Positions 1 through 10,347 of a stretch of 64,000 nt of DNA are shown here, in pieces. Within the stretch, counting starts at the first letter, position 1; every line of letters begins with the position of its first letter. Location: contig CM048745.1 of NCBI GenBank assembly GCA_026315105.1, positions 543,836,758 to 543,900,757 of the forward strand. The letters are read 5' to 3'. The notes below the pieces were generated by a model. It was not told where the DNA came from. It saw only the letters and a program-made list of their open reading frames with translations, and did not search any database. A program made the translations under genes and the position numbers. Source of the DNA: Locusta migratoria (Eukaryota > Arthropoda > Insecta > Orthoptera > Acrididae).

Positions 1-30
1 GCCTTAGTCCCCTCGGCCACAGCGGCCGGC
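1..30 (-). repeat. tRNA-derived SINE, 5' end only (cut by window edge)
   Basis: The reverse complement is the GC-rich tRNA-like head (GCCGGCCGCTGTGGCCGAGG) seen in about a dozen copies here. The duplicated copy at 21358-21560 is full length, so the rest of this one should lie left of the window. Confidence 0.85.
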
Positions 31-1235
31 AAAATATTGAATCAGTTTGACTTTTAGTATTCGTCAGAAAACGTATGAGACTACGAAGCGTAGGTGATAG
101 TATGAGCCCTTGGGGTAGAAGATTTCTTTCTTTTCTTGAACGGCTGTGTTGTTTTCCTTCATATTTTTGTAATTATATCTATCCTGTTTGTATCGCATGA
201 GTATTTCACGTATGCTAATGCACCTTAACACGGAAGTGGGGCCTACCGGAATCGAGGCACGAGACCTGGAGAAGGCCCGCGTCCGGTTTGCCACCAGACA
301 GTGATTCGCTCTGCTGCGGCCGCTGTGGCATACGGCGGCGGTTCCTGTGACCACCCGGACCGGAGCCACTCTCGGAGATTAGTCCGAGAGGAAGGGAAGG
401 GGGGGGGGATGGGGCCGGGCACCTTCCGGCGTTACCGCCGACACTGCCGCCCGTCAGGCGCCAGCAGCCAGCAGCCGCATGAGGAGGTGTAGGCGGTGGT
501 TCAGAGGCTGGGGGGGAGGGGCGAGTGAGGTGGATTAAACGCCGACGCCCGCCACTGGCTGGAGTGCTCGTCCGGTGGGAAGTCAGCTTGCCGTCAGGCA
601 GGACAAGGACTCCAGAAGCACTGTCGGTGTACGATGAGGCAGATTTAAACAATACACCACGTTAAAATAATATAGATGTGATGTTTCTTCTTTCGTCCGA
701 ATGAGGAGACAGCAGTTTCATACCACAGCCATCACTAATCAAGACGAAAGGCATTACAAAACATTTGCGACATTTGAAATGTATAAATGACGTAAATGTA
801 TAAATGTGTGGTCCAAAACGCTAGCTGTCCGACACGAATAAACTTAGCGCGCCTTTCGTCAGACCCAGACTTTCAACTTACCCAGTCCACACAGTACTGA
901 GTAGTGGCCCTACGCATCAACCTCTTTATTCGCAACATTTCCTTGATTTCCATAATAGTTGAAGCATGGTGTGCATCCACATTGAAGGGATCAGTTGCCG
1001 CCTTCGCTTTAACTATGCAGTATGTAACACTATTCTTTCGGTGCCCTGTGGCAGTTAATGTTTTGTGCCTTGATTCATGTCATAAAGCAAAGACACCACA
1101 CATATTTAATTATGGCGACAGTGGCCAGCAAGTCCTTAAATGCCGACGCGCACCATTCTCAACCTCGTACGGAAATCAATGAGGCGAGTAAAATTTTGAA
1201 CATAGCTGCTATTTTCAGCGAACGTTACAAAGTCA
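31..1235. other. Unassigned duplicated DNA with a GC-rich core
   Basis: The block at about 280-620 is rich in CpG and G runs, unlike its AT-rich surroundings, and is conserved in copy B at about 21810-22150. Short open frames cross it on both strands (for example 301-492 plus, 215-652 minus), but none resembles a known protein. It could be a CpG-rich promoter or exon remnant, or simply GC-rich repeat DNA. The rest (620-1235) shows nothing I recognise. Confidence 0.4.
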
Positions 1236-2361
1236 AAGGATGAAAATGCAGACCTCGGTCGCAAAATTAAAATTATTTAACCTAGTTTCGGCAATAACTG
1301 GAATTGCCCTCATCAGAAATTATAAATTAAAACAAGTCACATAATAAAAGCTACAATTCAGCTGTAAAGATTACGTAACAAAATTTAAAAAGAATTTTTT
1401 AGAATGACCTAGCCACTGGGATGCACGTCTGCACGGATGCAACAATCTGATGAGTTGTAACTTATATTATGTGACTTGTTTTAATTTATAATTTCTGATG
1501 AAGCCAATCCTAGTTATTGCCGAAACCAGGTTAAATAATATTAACTGATTCTTCCGTCGCTTCTAGGAAGAACAAATTCTTTTTTAAGCTTGAAATACAC
1601 AATTTTGTGTTTGTTCTACAGGTTTGTTTATTTCGTGAATCGGTTTTCGGCTTATTAGACCATCATCAGACATTTAATGAAAATCAGTCAAAGAACTTGT
1701 CAGTAAACCAGAAGAGACGTTATTTACTTCTTTGATGGAGCAGTTACAGTGTAAATAAATATTTGAATGAAATCTGTAAATTAATAGTACTGAAAAAAGG
1801 AAACATAAATACCATACCTAGATATACAGTGCAAACACAAATTCTTACAACATGACTGTGTTGAATAAAAATAAAAGTAATCAAGAATGCTATACTTTAG
1901 GTCTATTTGTTAATTTAGTTACAATGTATGCCAGGTTTCCAATATTTCTAATATTTGTGTCACCTTGGCTTTTGAATAACCCTTAAAACATTAGATTCTT
2001 GTTTAATTTTATTCCCTCTAGTCATGTTGTAAGAATTTATGTTTGCACTGTATCTACATGTATGGTATTTGTGTTTACTTCTTTCAGTACTATTAACTTA
2101 CAGATTTCATTCAAATACTTATTTACACTGTAACAGCTCCATCAAAGAAGTAAATTTACTTTTCTGTATGTAACATCTCTTTTGGTTTACTGACAAAACA
2201 AGTACTTTGACTGATTTTCAGTAAATGTCTGATGATGCTCTAATAAGCCAAAAATCGATTCACGAAATAAACAAACCTGTAGAACAAACACAAAATTGTG
2301 TATTATAATTTTCAGCTTAAATAATTTTAATTTGGCGACCGAGGGCTGCATTTTTACCCTT
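1236..2361. repeat. Nested fold-back element, copy A
   Basis: Outer inverted repeats of about 45 bp lie at 1236-1280 and 2317-2361 (shared core TGCAG-CCTCGGTCGC). Inside are two further hairpins. Hairpin I has arms at about 1281-1361 and 1447-1535. Hairpin II has arms of about 270-300 bp at 1585-1856 and 2021-2317, around a spacer. Both carry a TTTCGGC ... CATCAG motif in the arm. No coding frame is present. The architecture suggests non-autonomous fold-back DNA elements inserted into or built onto one another. Confidence 0.8.
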
Positions 2362-2527
2362 TAGCTGCGAGTAAAGAGGAAAATGAGTAGGCGCACTACA
2401 GCAGTGGAGTGTTGAGTGTATAAGTTGAAAATTATGGTATGACTTGAGGAGTGCTGGGAACACGTGCATGTGCTGTGACTAGTGTGTCCTGATGCTACAG
2501 TGGACAGCGCTACTACCTACTAATCAG

Positions 2528-3332
2528 GTGAAATTTTCCTTCGCAGCGAAGTGTGCGCTGATATGAAACTTACTGGCAGATTGAAATTGTGCGCCGGAAC
2601 CGGGACTCGAACCTGGCTCTTCGCCTTTCGGGGGCAAGCTCTCTACCGTCACAGTTACCCCGGCACGCTTCACGGTCCGTCCTCACAACTTTACTTCTAC
2701 CAGTGCCTCGCCTCGTACTTTGCCCGCGAAATGCAAAGGTCCCAGGTTCGAATCGCGCTTCCGGCACATTTGTAATCTGCCAGAAAGTTTCATACTCATA
2801 GCCTGTCCCCACAGATTTACGGTCTACCTCGACTCCTAACATCCATCACACAGTTTTAATCATCCACTTCAGTGCACCATCCGATGGGGAGTAAAGATTT
2901 CGTGCTACAAACACCCCCCAGGTTTTTGCTAAGACATATCAACGCATTAGTCCATCAGTCAGGCGTGGCAGTCTTGCAAGTAGAACTTCTGTGAAGTTTG
3001 GAAGGGAGAAGACGACGCACAGTCCAGTAAATCAGTGAGGACGAGTCGTGAGTTGTGCCATGGTAGCTACGTAGGTAAAAATAGTTACCACGAACGACAA
3101 GCGTCCTCAAAAGGTACACGATGTGATTATTCCGTTTTACCCGGCGCATTTCTTGTTAATCCTCCGGTGTACTGGCGGTTCATAGTGTTCAACGGGAAGA
3201 ACATTTCGGCAATCATACATGTCGCCATCCTCAGGTGCGCTAACGGACTGGGCTCTTTAGAGCGAGCGGCCTCTTTCATTTGTCAGGAAGTTTCATATCA
3301 GGGAACACTCCGCTGCAGAGTGAAAATTTCAC
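2528..3332. mobile_element. TIR element carrying tRNA-like modules, copy A
   Basis: The ends are inverted repeats of about 50 bp, starting GTGAAATTTTCC on the left and ending GAAAATTTCAC on the right, and including GATATGAAACTT. Just inside are two tRNA-like segments in opposite orientation: minus at about 2595-2650 (B-box complement GGGACTCGAACCTGG) and plus at about 2715-2775 (CCAGGTTCGAATCGC). No transposase is visible. It looks like a non-autonomous TIR element that captured or evolved from a tRNA-derived SINE. The same structure is at 24258-25059. Confidence 0.7.
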
Positions 3333-3345
3333 TGTGGAGATTCCA

Positions 3346-3430
3346 GGGTAGTTTAGTCGGTAGAGTTTCCGAAGTACAGATATCAAGTTCGAAAATTGCA
3401 CACAGTTTTAATAGGCCAGGAAATTCATAT
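3346..3430 (+). repeat. Third tRNA-like module, degenerate
   Basis: GGGTAGTTTAGTCGG resembles an A box and ATCAAGTTCGAAAAT a weak B box. The 3' part (CACACAGTTTTAAT...CCAGGAA) matches the arm of the neighbouring TIR element. The cloverleaf is clearly decayed, so it is not a tRNA gene. Confidence 0.55.
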
Positions 3431-3432
3431 GA

Positions 3433-4229
3433 ACGCTCTCTACGCGGGATAGCGTAAATTTCAGTCTGGATTATAACCTGAGTTAAAGTGAACAGGTTAT
3501 AAGATTACCTGCCTGATTACATGGACGGGACGGGATAAAATCTCTCACGTAATTTAATGGTGGTAAAGTACGATTTGAACTAAAAACGATTACTGACTTT
3601 ACAAAGAAATTAATGATGGGATATGATTGAAAATAATATGAAAGTAATTGTAAATTTATGAAAGGTTGGCACATAACGCTAAAATACTGTCAGACTGTAC
3701 TTAATGGCAACTAGCAACTAGTTGTTGCTCTCGTGGACAGATGTTGTTCTGCTTTTAAAAAGGGGTGTAAAATAGGCACAAATGCAACCGTAGCAGCTGA
3801 TTTGGAAATCAAATCACTATTGCAGTACAGCTTGGTTTGCTACCATTGACCGTGTCTTACAAGAAATTAAAATCATGACAGTGGAGCGTAACAGTGCTCA
3901 CACGTAAATATTCGGACTCGATAAAATAACAAAAAAGACTGCAGGTTCTGTGACAATGTCCCAAATGAAATCAGATTACAAAAGGAATGATTAATTTCAA
4001 CGGTAATGGTGGCAAAAAGCTAACCTCACAGAATGCCATCCAAATCACATCAACACAGTAATGAATAGAAAACTACTGAAGTTTTACGGTAAAAAAAGGG
4101 AACTAAATAATCTTAAGTTGCAGTAATAGACATTTTTAAGAGATTTAATAGATAATGAAGCTGTAACAAATAATTATAAATGTAAATAGATTCAACCAGT
4201 CCTGGCCACCTCTCTGCTATGTTGCAATG
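3433..4229. other. No recognisable feature (duplicated, AT-rich)
   Basis: Only short spurious open frames. It is shared with copy B, which lacks about 22 bp corresponding to roughly 3523-3545. Confidence 0.6.
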
Positions 4230-4443
4230 GATTCTGTAAAGCCGGCCGCGGTGGCCGAGGAGACTGAGGCGCTCCAGTCACGGTCTGCACGGCCACTACG
4301 GTCGACTCGGGCATGGATATTTGTGCCGTCCTTAGTTTTAGGTAGTTCATAAGTAGTTTGTAAGTTTAGGGACTGATGACCCCGTAGTTAAGTCCCATAG
4401 ACTCTACAAACATTTGATTTTGATTTTTTTTTGATTCTGTAAA
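4230..4443 (+). mobile_element. tRNA-derived SINE with deleted B box
   Basis: The tRNA-like head starts GCCGGCCGCGGTGGCC at 4241, followed by the family body (GGGACTGATGACCCCGTAG) and a T-rich tail. A TSD GATTCTGTAAA flanks it (4230-4240 and 4433-4443). Compared with the same insertion in copy B (25947-26156), it has lost the stretch carrying the B box (GGTTCGAATCC). A and B share the TSD, so the insertion predates the duplication and the deletion followed it. Confidence 0.95.
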
Positions 4444-4949
4444 CAGGTTACTGAGTTCCCATTACTTTCTGAACACTGCTAGTATCTAGTCCCTGATAGC
4501 ATTCCAAATTTCCTCCAAGGCAAACCGGTGGAAAAAAACAAAAAAGGGAGTTCATTATCAGTCTCGTCAGATTACCATAGTATTACCCTAACTTTGTAAA
4601 ATGGCCATTTATCTATTTATCAGGTGAAACCACCGCCGATAAGACAAAAATAATGGGTTGCAGAAACACACGATAATGTTCATTTCGACCACAGCTGTCA
4701 TGTTGTATTCGGTCACAAGTTCCACGTAAGCCCGTATGAGTGTTTGCCATAGCGTAACACGTCTCCACAAATGCGCAGTTTTCGAACAGCTGCTCGCCTG
4801 AATGGTAGTGTAGTTGAATACGACCGTCCATTTGGTGTAGGGAAAAACCTCATTCATCCGACCAGTTAACGTCTTCCTTCGGGTAGTTTTTATGGTAATA
4901 AAACATTGTTTAATGGTATATTTGAATAAGAACGTCGTATTCAGCAAAA
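4444..4949. other. Duplicated AT-rich DNA, nothing recognised
   Basis: Short open frames (for example 4609-4947 minus) exist in both copies but match no family I know. Confidence 0.5.
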
Positions 4950-5473
4950 ATCTTTTAATGTATAAAAGTGGATATCAAAGTGCAAGAAAGGAGACAGAAA
5001 AGTGTGCAGTTAACTGTAGAGAAACTGTACCGAGAAGTTATGAAAGCAGGCACACAGAAAGAGATTAATGAAGTGGAAAAGGTAAATGGTTTTAGAGCAG
5101 GAAGATCTTTCCCAGACGATATATTCAATTTAAGAATCTTAGCATAAAAATGTTTGAAAAAGGGAAGGGAACTACATGTAGATTTTGTATATCTGCGAAA
5201 GGATTGTGTCTCAGACACTCTCTAGAAATTATGGCCTATTTTTAGAGAAATCTGGAATAAGTAAAACCTACATAAATTCAATTAAAAGCATGTATAGAAA
5301 TAAAAAGACGATAGTACAAATCAGATTGTGCCTATGACCCATTTTCATCAACAAAGGGAGTGAATCAAGAATGCTTTGTTTCACTCACTTTGTTTAAAAC
5401 ATACTTGAGTGCTGCTCTAGCAGATTCGATTGGAAAATGTAGAGCAATGGGAATACATCTCGCAGATAGGCAT
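4950..5473 (+). pseudogene. LINE reverse-transcriptase fragment, copy A
   Basis: Reading the plus strand with frame changes gives a non-LTR RT N-terminal region: a block around VNGFRAGRSFPDD (family pattern NGFRxGRSxxD), then a stretch matching GLFLEKSGISKTYI and SMYRNKKT. Frameshifts and stops interrupt it. The same fragment in copy B stays open longer and reaches the catalytic box. The LTR element at 5474 truncates it at the 3' side. Confidence 0.75.
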
Positions 5474-7041
5474 TGCGAGGGTGAAGGTCGGTGTGAGAGT
5501 TTAAAATAGGGAAAGATTAATTTTTGAAACTCACAACCACCAGCTGCGAACCAAATTCCTAAACATGCAAAAACACTGGAACTGTTATTGCGACTGTTTG
5601 ACTCGTTTTCTAGGGGATGATATCACACGTTCGCAGCTTTCCTTCCCTGCACATGATTAACAAAACAAATTCATAATAAATTCAAGTTCATGAGAGAAAA
5701 GGGTGTACTAACTACTATTTTTGAAAACACGTGAAAGTTCACTTTATGTTGTTTATTTCACAATACTTGAACCCTGTGGCTGATACGTCTGTACGTCGGC
5801 ACATTTATCAAATAAAGTTATAGCTCGAGAGCCCCCAGACAAAATGAATATTTGTCGCGAATTGTTTTCACACCACGTGGCTGTCTCAAACACCGTTTAT
5901 GTTCATGTCTATGCGACGACACGTGTTACATTAACAAATCACAGTCACTTTAATTCAATGCGATGCACACCTTGTTCCACCGGTTAAATATTCACAAACA
6001 CACAGTAGCACTCGATTTAACTTGGTGCAGTCTACGACGAGCAACCACACGTGGCGATTGCCACAGACAAATCTCAAGTCACCACCTCGAGATCCACATG
6101 CCGACTGATGCAGAGCGACGCCGCCCGGCCAGCCACACCACGTGGTCTCGAGTCCTCACTTCCTGCCCAGGCGCATGCGTGCCAAAAGCTCAACTGCCGG
6201 GGTTTTTTCCCCTACATCATCAACTTCCCCATGTGAACTGTTCTAACCGATTTGCCAACGTACAGCGCTCAGCCAATACATTTCTAAAACTTTACTTAAA
6301 ATCAAAATAATTACACTACACATTAAACAAATATTTTCTTACGTTTTTATATTAGTATAAACATCCTTTGTACTGTTTATCATAATCGTGCAATTTCTTA
6401 TATCACAGATAACTGATTTAACTGAATATTTCAAGGTAAAATACAAAAGATTGATTGAAAATAAAATGAAAAATAGTTAATATATTATTTTTATAAACAA
6501 ACATTGCCATGCTAGTTGTGTAACTGTCTTGTCTTCGTTGGTAATTTATTACTTTTCATTGTCAATTAAACATATTACGTTAGATGTGACTATATCAGCT
6601 AATGTATTGTTTATTTATCAACAGGCTATTTTGAAATGAGGGCCTTAGAGGTTCCTAACTGCATCGTATTACTTCAAATGCCAGTAGTATTACAATATTT
6701 GTGCACTGCACTGTGCCTGGCACTCGCCATTGTCCCTCTCTCCCCTCACCGGAAACGAACTGTAAAATCCTAAGTTGGAACAAGCCACCAACATCGGCCT
6801 GCTCGCTGGTCTCCCGTCAGCTACAAGCATACAGCAAATCTCAACGTGAAGAATTTCTACCTATGGCCTAACTATAAATGTTGTCACCCAACTGTGTACA
6901 TACATTGCTACCATAATTAATAAGATTAAAATTGTGTAACATTTAGTGCATTGGCATGGTCAATGTTTGCAGTGAACTTCATACTGTTTAATTATCAAAT
7001 GCTATTAATTACCAGTATTTCTATTGGGCGGTAATCTCACA
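5474..7041 (-). repeat. LTR, left copy (3' LTR on minus strand), complete
   Basis: On the plus strand it starts TGCGAGGGTGAAGG and ends GGCGGTAATCTCACA, giving the usual TG...CA ends. It aligns with 12290-13828 throughout, apart from small indels (for example an extra TATTGCGACTGT near 5585). The open frame at 5963-6310 lies wholly in LTR sequence and has a twin in the other LTR; it is not a gene. Confidence 0.9.
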
Positions 7042-7056
7042 ATACCCCCACTTGCG
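7042..7056 (-). other. Polypurine tract of the LTR element
   Basis: On the minus strand a purine run (AAGTGGGGG followed by TAT) abuts the start of the 3' LTR, where plus-strand DNA synthesis is primed in LTR elements. Position and polarity agree with the primer-binding site at the other end. Confidence 0.7.
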
Positions 7057-7206
7057 GCATCCAAACCATGTGCAGGATGGCGCAAAACAGCACCAAAATT
7101 AATACATTCAAATGAACAAAATTTTTAAATTACAAAATTATTGAATCGGATTGGCTCAAACACTATGCCAATTATGACCTCAACTAATGCAAAAAAAATA
7201 AATAAA

Positions 7207-7237
<31 letters not shown>

Positions 7238-8976
7238 AGATAAATAAAAAATAAACTGGGCAGTGAGATAATTTCCCAATATTTGTACCATTAAGACCAC
7301 TTATAGTGTGTGCATATTTTTAAGAAAAGGATCCTTATAACTAATTACATCCATGAAATTTAAGTGTGCCTGTTGTTTATATACAGAATTGGCACCAAAT
7401 TTAGTCTTTAGAGGACCTTGTCCTACATGGAAAAACTAGAATTATCACTATAAAAACTTTTGACGGTGTACACTCCACTTGTTTAAAGGAAATCTCTCAC
7501 CACTTTGACACTGAGAACACCAGAGTCATCGTTGCAGCAACTCTGGTCCATGGTGTACGGTCCTATGTCTCCGTCATTTCAACCAACATGCTGTTGCAGC
7601 TTAGATTCATGGCACTGGATCAAGCGTTCTTGTTGACACACGTCATATGCGCCCTACATGGAACAGGAAGAGCAGAAGGCACTCATGAGTCAACATAGAC
7701 AAAAGTTTGTCTGGACACCAGGATTCGGTTGGATTTGTATCCCACCCCCCTGCCATCCAGACTTGGTGCAATTGAAACTAAGCATTGAGACATGTACAGT
7801 AACATGTAAATCAACAGAATTAAGAACTGAAAGTGGCTTTTGTTAGTCATTATCAGATTAACCCAAACCACCATGCCTGCACTCTCATCAGCCATAGCTT
7901 CAGATGAAACAGACAAGAGAATATGTGACCTACTTGCAGTAGTACTCCATCAAATATAAATCAACAACCTGCCTGTGTCAAAAATATATCTTAAAGCTCA
8001 AATAATACTACCAAAAGAATGTTATCATAGAGAATTTTCTCTTCTATCATAATGACACCTACAAACATAAATACAAATCCTACCCCCTCGCACCAAAAGA
8101 AATTATTTCTACTGGTGTGAGGTTAAATTTACATCTCCGTCATCAGCCTCATGTGCTTTCCACAAGTACTCCCCACAATAAAATATCTAAGGTTAAAGTC
8201 TAATCTCAAAATTAGTTTATCACAAAACATCTAAATTTTTAAATAAAATATCACCAAACCCTATTAATACTCATACTAGACAGAAAAATAGTTCTGGTCA
8301 ACTGCTGTTGCAGAAATTGTTCAGTCAACAGTTGAGCACCATTAAAGAAAACAAAATGTGTTATCAGAATCAGTTTGATATAACAATACAGAGCATTCCC
8401 TATTAGACACGTTACCTACCAAACACTCAAAGAAACAGACATTAAAGAGCATACACTTTGTCTCATTGAAACATTTCTCAATCCAACCCACCTTTAGCCA
8501 AAACAGCCACAAACATACATTCCTAACTTCTGACCCATATGGTCAGTCACACCCACATATGCAACACTGTCAGCTGACATCTTCATCACAAATTATCTAA
8601 GCCACAGACCCCATTGCCTGCATCAGTGTCCACCACTTTCTCATTCTCCGAGTCACCCCACAACTCACACCACATATCCAGTCCTGCTCACATATACACA
8701 CACATAAACAGTACACCCCCACTTCCTCTATCCTTTGGTGTTGGCATACATACATACATATTTACCTCATGCACCACTGTTGAACTGCAAATCTGATACA
8801 AGCACATGTTTTAACACAAACAACAAAAGAAAAACATTTACAAAGATTACTTGTAAACTTGACCCCAATGCTTAAATCTAAACACACAAGTAGATACTAA
8901 CACAGACCACAGAATAAATATACACAAATTCTTAACCTACTATTTACAATGCATTGAATCTCATACTTCATGACAG
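7057..8976. other. Noncoding interior of the LTR element
   Basis: This is where pol or env would be expected. All minus-strand frames are broken by frequent stops and I see no RT or integrase motif. It contains an (AAAT)n run at about 7192-7255 and an AC-rich stretch at about 8470-8800. It could be an extremely decayed gene or captured noncoding DNA. Confidence 0.6.
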
Positions 8977-10347
8977 TTACTTGTGTAAACATGCCATTAA
9001 ATCTTTTTCACTTATAAAATCTTTGAATTTCACCCTCATCATGCATCCCTCCAGACTTAATTCTAGCACTTTATCCTTATATTCCAACTGAGCTTCATAT
9101 TTGCACAGAAAATCACTTCCTAACACTAGCTTTAAACAAAGACCTTTCATCACCAATAAATTTTGAATAAATAGCTCCTCCTCAATGATTACTTCATTTT
9201 CTGAGTTCCCTGCATTTAACACCCCTATTTTTCTTGCAAAATCATAATTTTCCTTTTCCCATGCCACTGGCTCTACTGTTTTTAAATGTTTGAGGAATTG
9301 GATCCAATCATCTTGCCCATACGCATGTACTTCTTTATGAACCCAACCTGACTTTAACCCATCAATATCCATTTCATGACACTGTTTATTATTATGAATC
9401 ATAAAAACTTGTATTTTCTCCTCATCATCACCTAACCCCTGTTGTCCCTCACTTATCTCATCATGATCTAGGGCACACATGTGTAATCCCCTTAATTGAT
9501 CATGCTCATTGTCCCCAAACTCTTTCAACACATTGTAATAAGTCTGGTCCCTATTATATTGTTTGCCTAGTCTGTCCAAGTAATCATATTTGTGCAATAG
9601 CCAATCATCTGGTGCCCATTTCCTAATCCAGTTTATTTTCCCAATTAAATTTCTGGTTTGTGCATCTACACTGTCAACGTGGCCTTCATTTACAGTAGGT
9701 CCATTGTCATTTATTGTCTCTACTTGACCACATTTATTTACATTTAATTTAGAAAAACATTCACTCTCACTCATACATTCCACAACATCTAGGCTGGCTA
9801 GAGTATCATCAATATTTACATTCATACTTTCACACTCAGTCAACACTTGTGCCTCTGACCTATCCAAAATTATGGCTAACCCAACACTGTTTTTAACCTA
9901 TTTAATGTTGTTATCAAATAAACTTCCCACATTATACTCTCCTTTATTGTCCTTGTTTCTATCATTCCTCCTCCTGTTTGCATTTCTCTTGTCATGTTGC
10001 AAAAACCAATCCCCAAAAATTTCCTCACTACCTATAACAGCATCCATCTGACACATACTTTCCTCTCTTTTCTCCCTTTCCTTGTTTACTCTATTTATGT
10101 TTTCTTCCCTCTTTTCTTTATCCTTGCCCTTGTGAATTCCTACTTCCTCTTCCCCGTCACCATCTCTGTCCATGTGACATAGTTTTTCCTCCCTTCTCTC
10201 CCCATCTCTATTCCTACTGTAATTATGGTTATAAGATCCTCTGTTATCCCATCTTCTGGTCCTATTATTAGAATAGTTCCTTGTCCCAAAACGAACCTCA
10301 TTTGGAACAAATCTTAGTTTCCCTGATTCTGTCTCTGATTTTCTTTC
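8977..10347 (-). pseudogene. Protease-like second ORF of the LTR element, with an in-frame UAG
   Basis: This frame opens at 10347 inside the end of gag (50-base overlap, +1 relative to gag). It runs through a basic Asn/Arg-rich stretch and a Lys/Glu-rich stretch to a TAG at 9898-9900, then continues in the same frame from an ATG at 9867 to 8977 (296 residues). Near the C-terminus, KLVLGSDFLCKY followed by hydrophobic strands matches the end of a retropepsin domain (pattern hLGxDFL). The catalytic Asp-Thr/Ser-Gly is not visible where it should lie, so enzyme activity is doubtful. Nothing downstream resembles RT. It may be expressed by frameshift plus readthrough, or be a decayed pol start. I favour decay, with readthrough untested. 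Confidence 0.6.

Larger units (their letters stand above)
1..5473. repeat. Segmental duplication, copy A
   Basis: This block is repeated in direct orientation at 21531-27181. Nearly every line aligns base for base, including internal fold-backs, tRNA-like modules, one SINE at the same site and a LINE fragment. Copy A is open at the left window edge, so the duplication may begin further left. Its right end is cut by the LTR element at 5474, and the sequence that continues copy B past 27181 does not reappear in copy A. Differences from B: no SINE at the place of 22336-22533, loss of the SINE B box near 4295, and a patch of high divergence at about 620-860. Confidence 0.95.

Noticed and set aside
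2590..2780. Possible functional tRNA genes at 2590-2780, 40123-40212 and in SINE heads
   Set aside because: A and B boxes are present, but the segments sit inside repeated elements, lack consistent acceptor and anticodon stems, and many are decayed.
5963..6310. 115-aa open frame, repeated at 12768-13115
   Set aside because: It lies wholly within the LTRs and its conservation is explained by the LTR pair. Opposite in strand to the element's genes.
9994..10182. Hydrophobic 62-aa plus frame as a membrane protein
   Set aside because: Shadow of the Lys/Glu-rich part of the protease-like frame.
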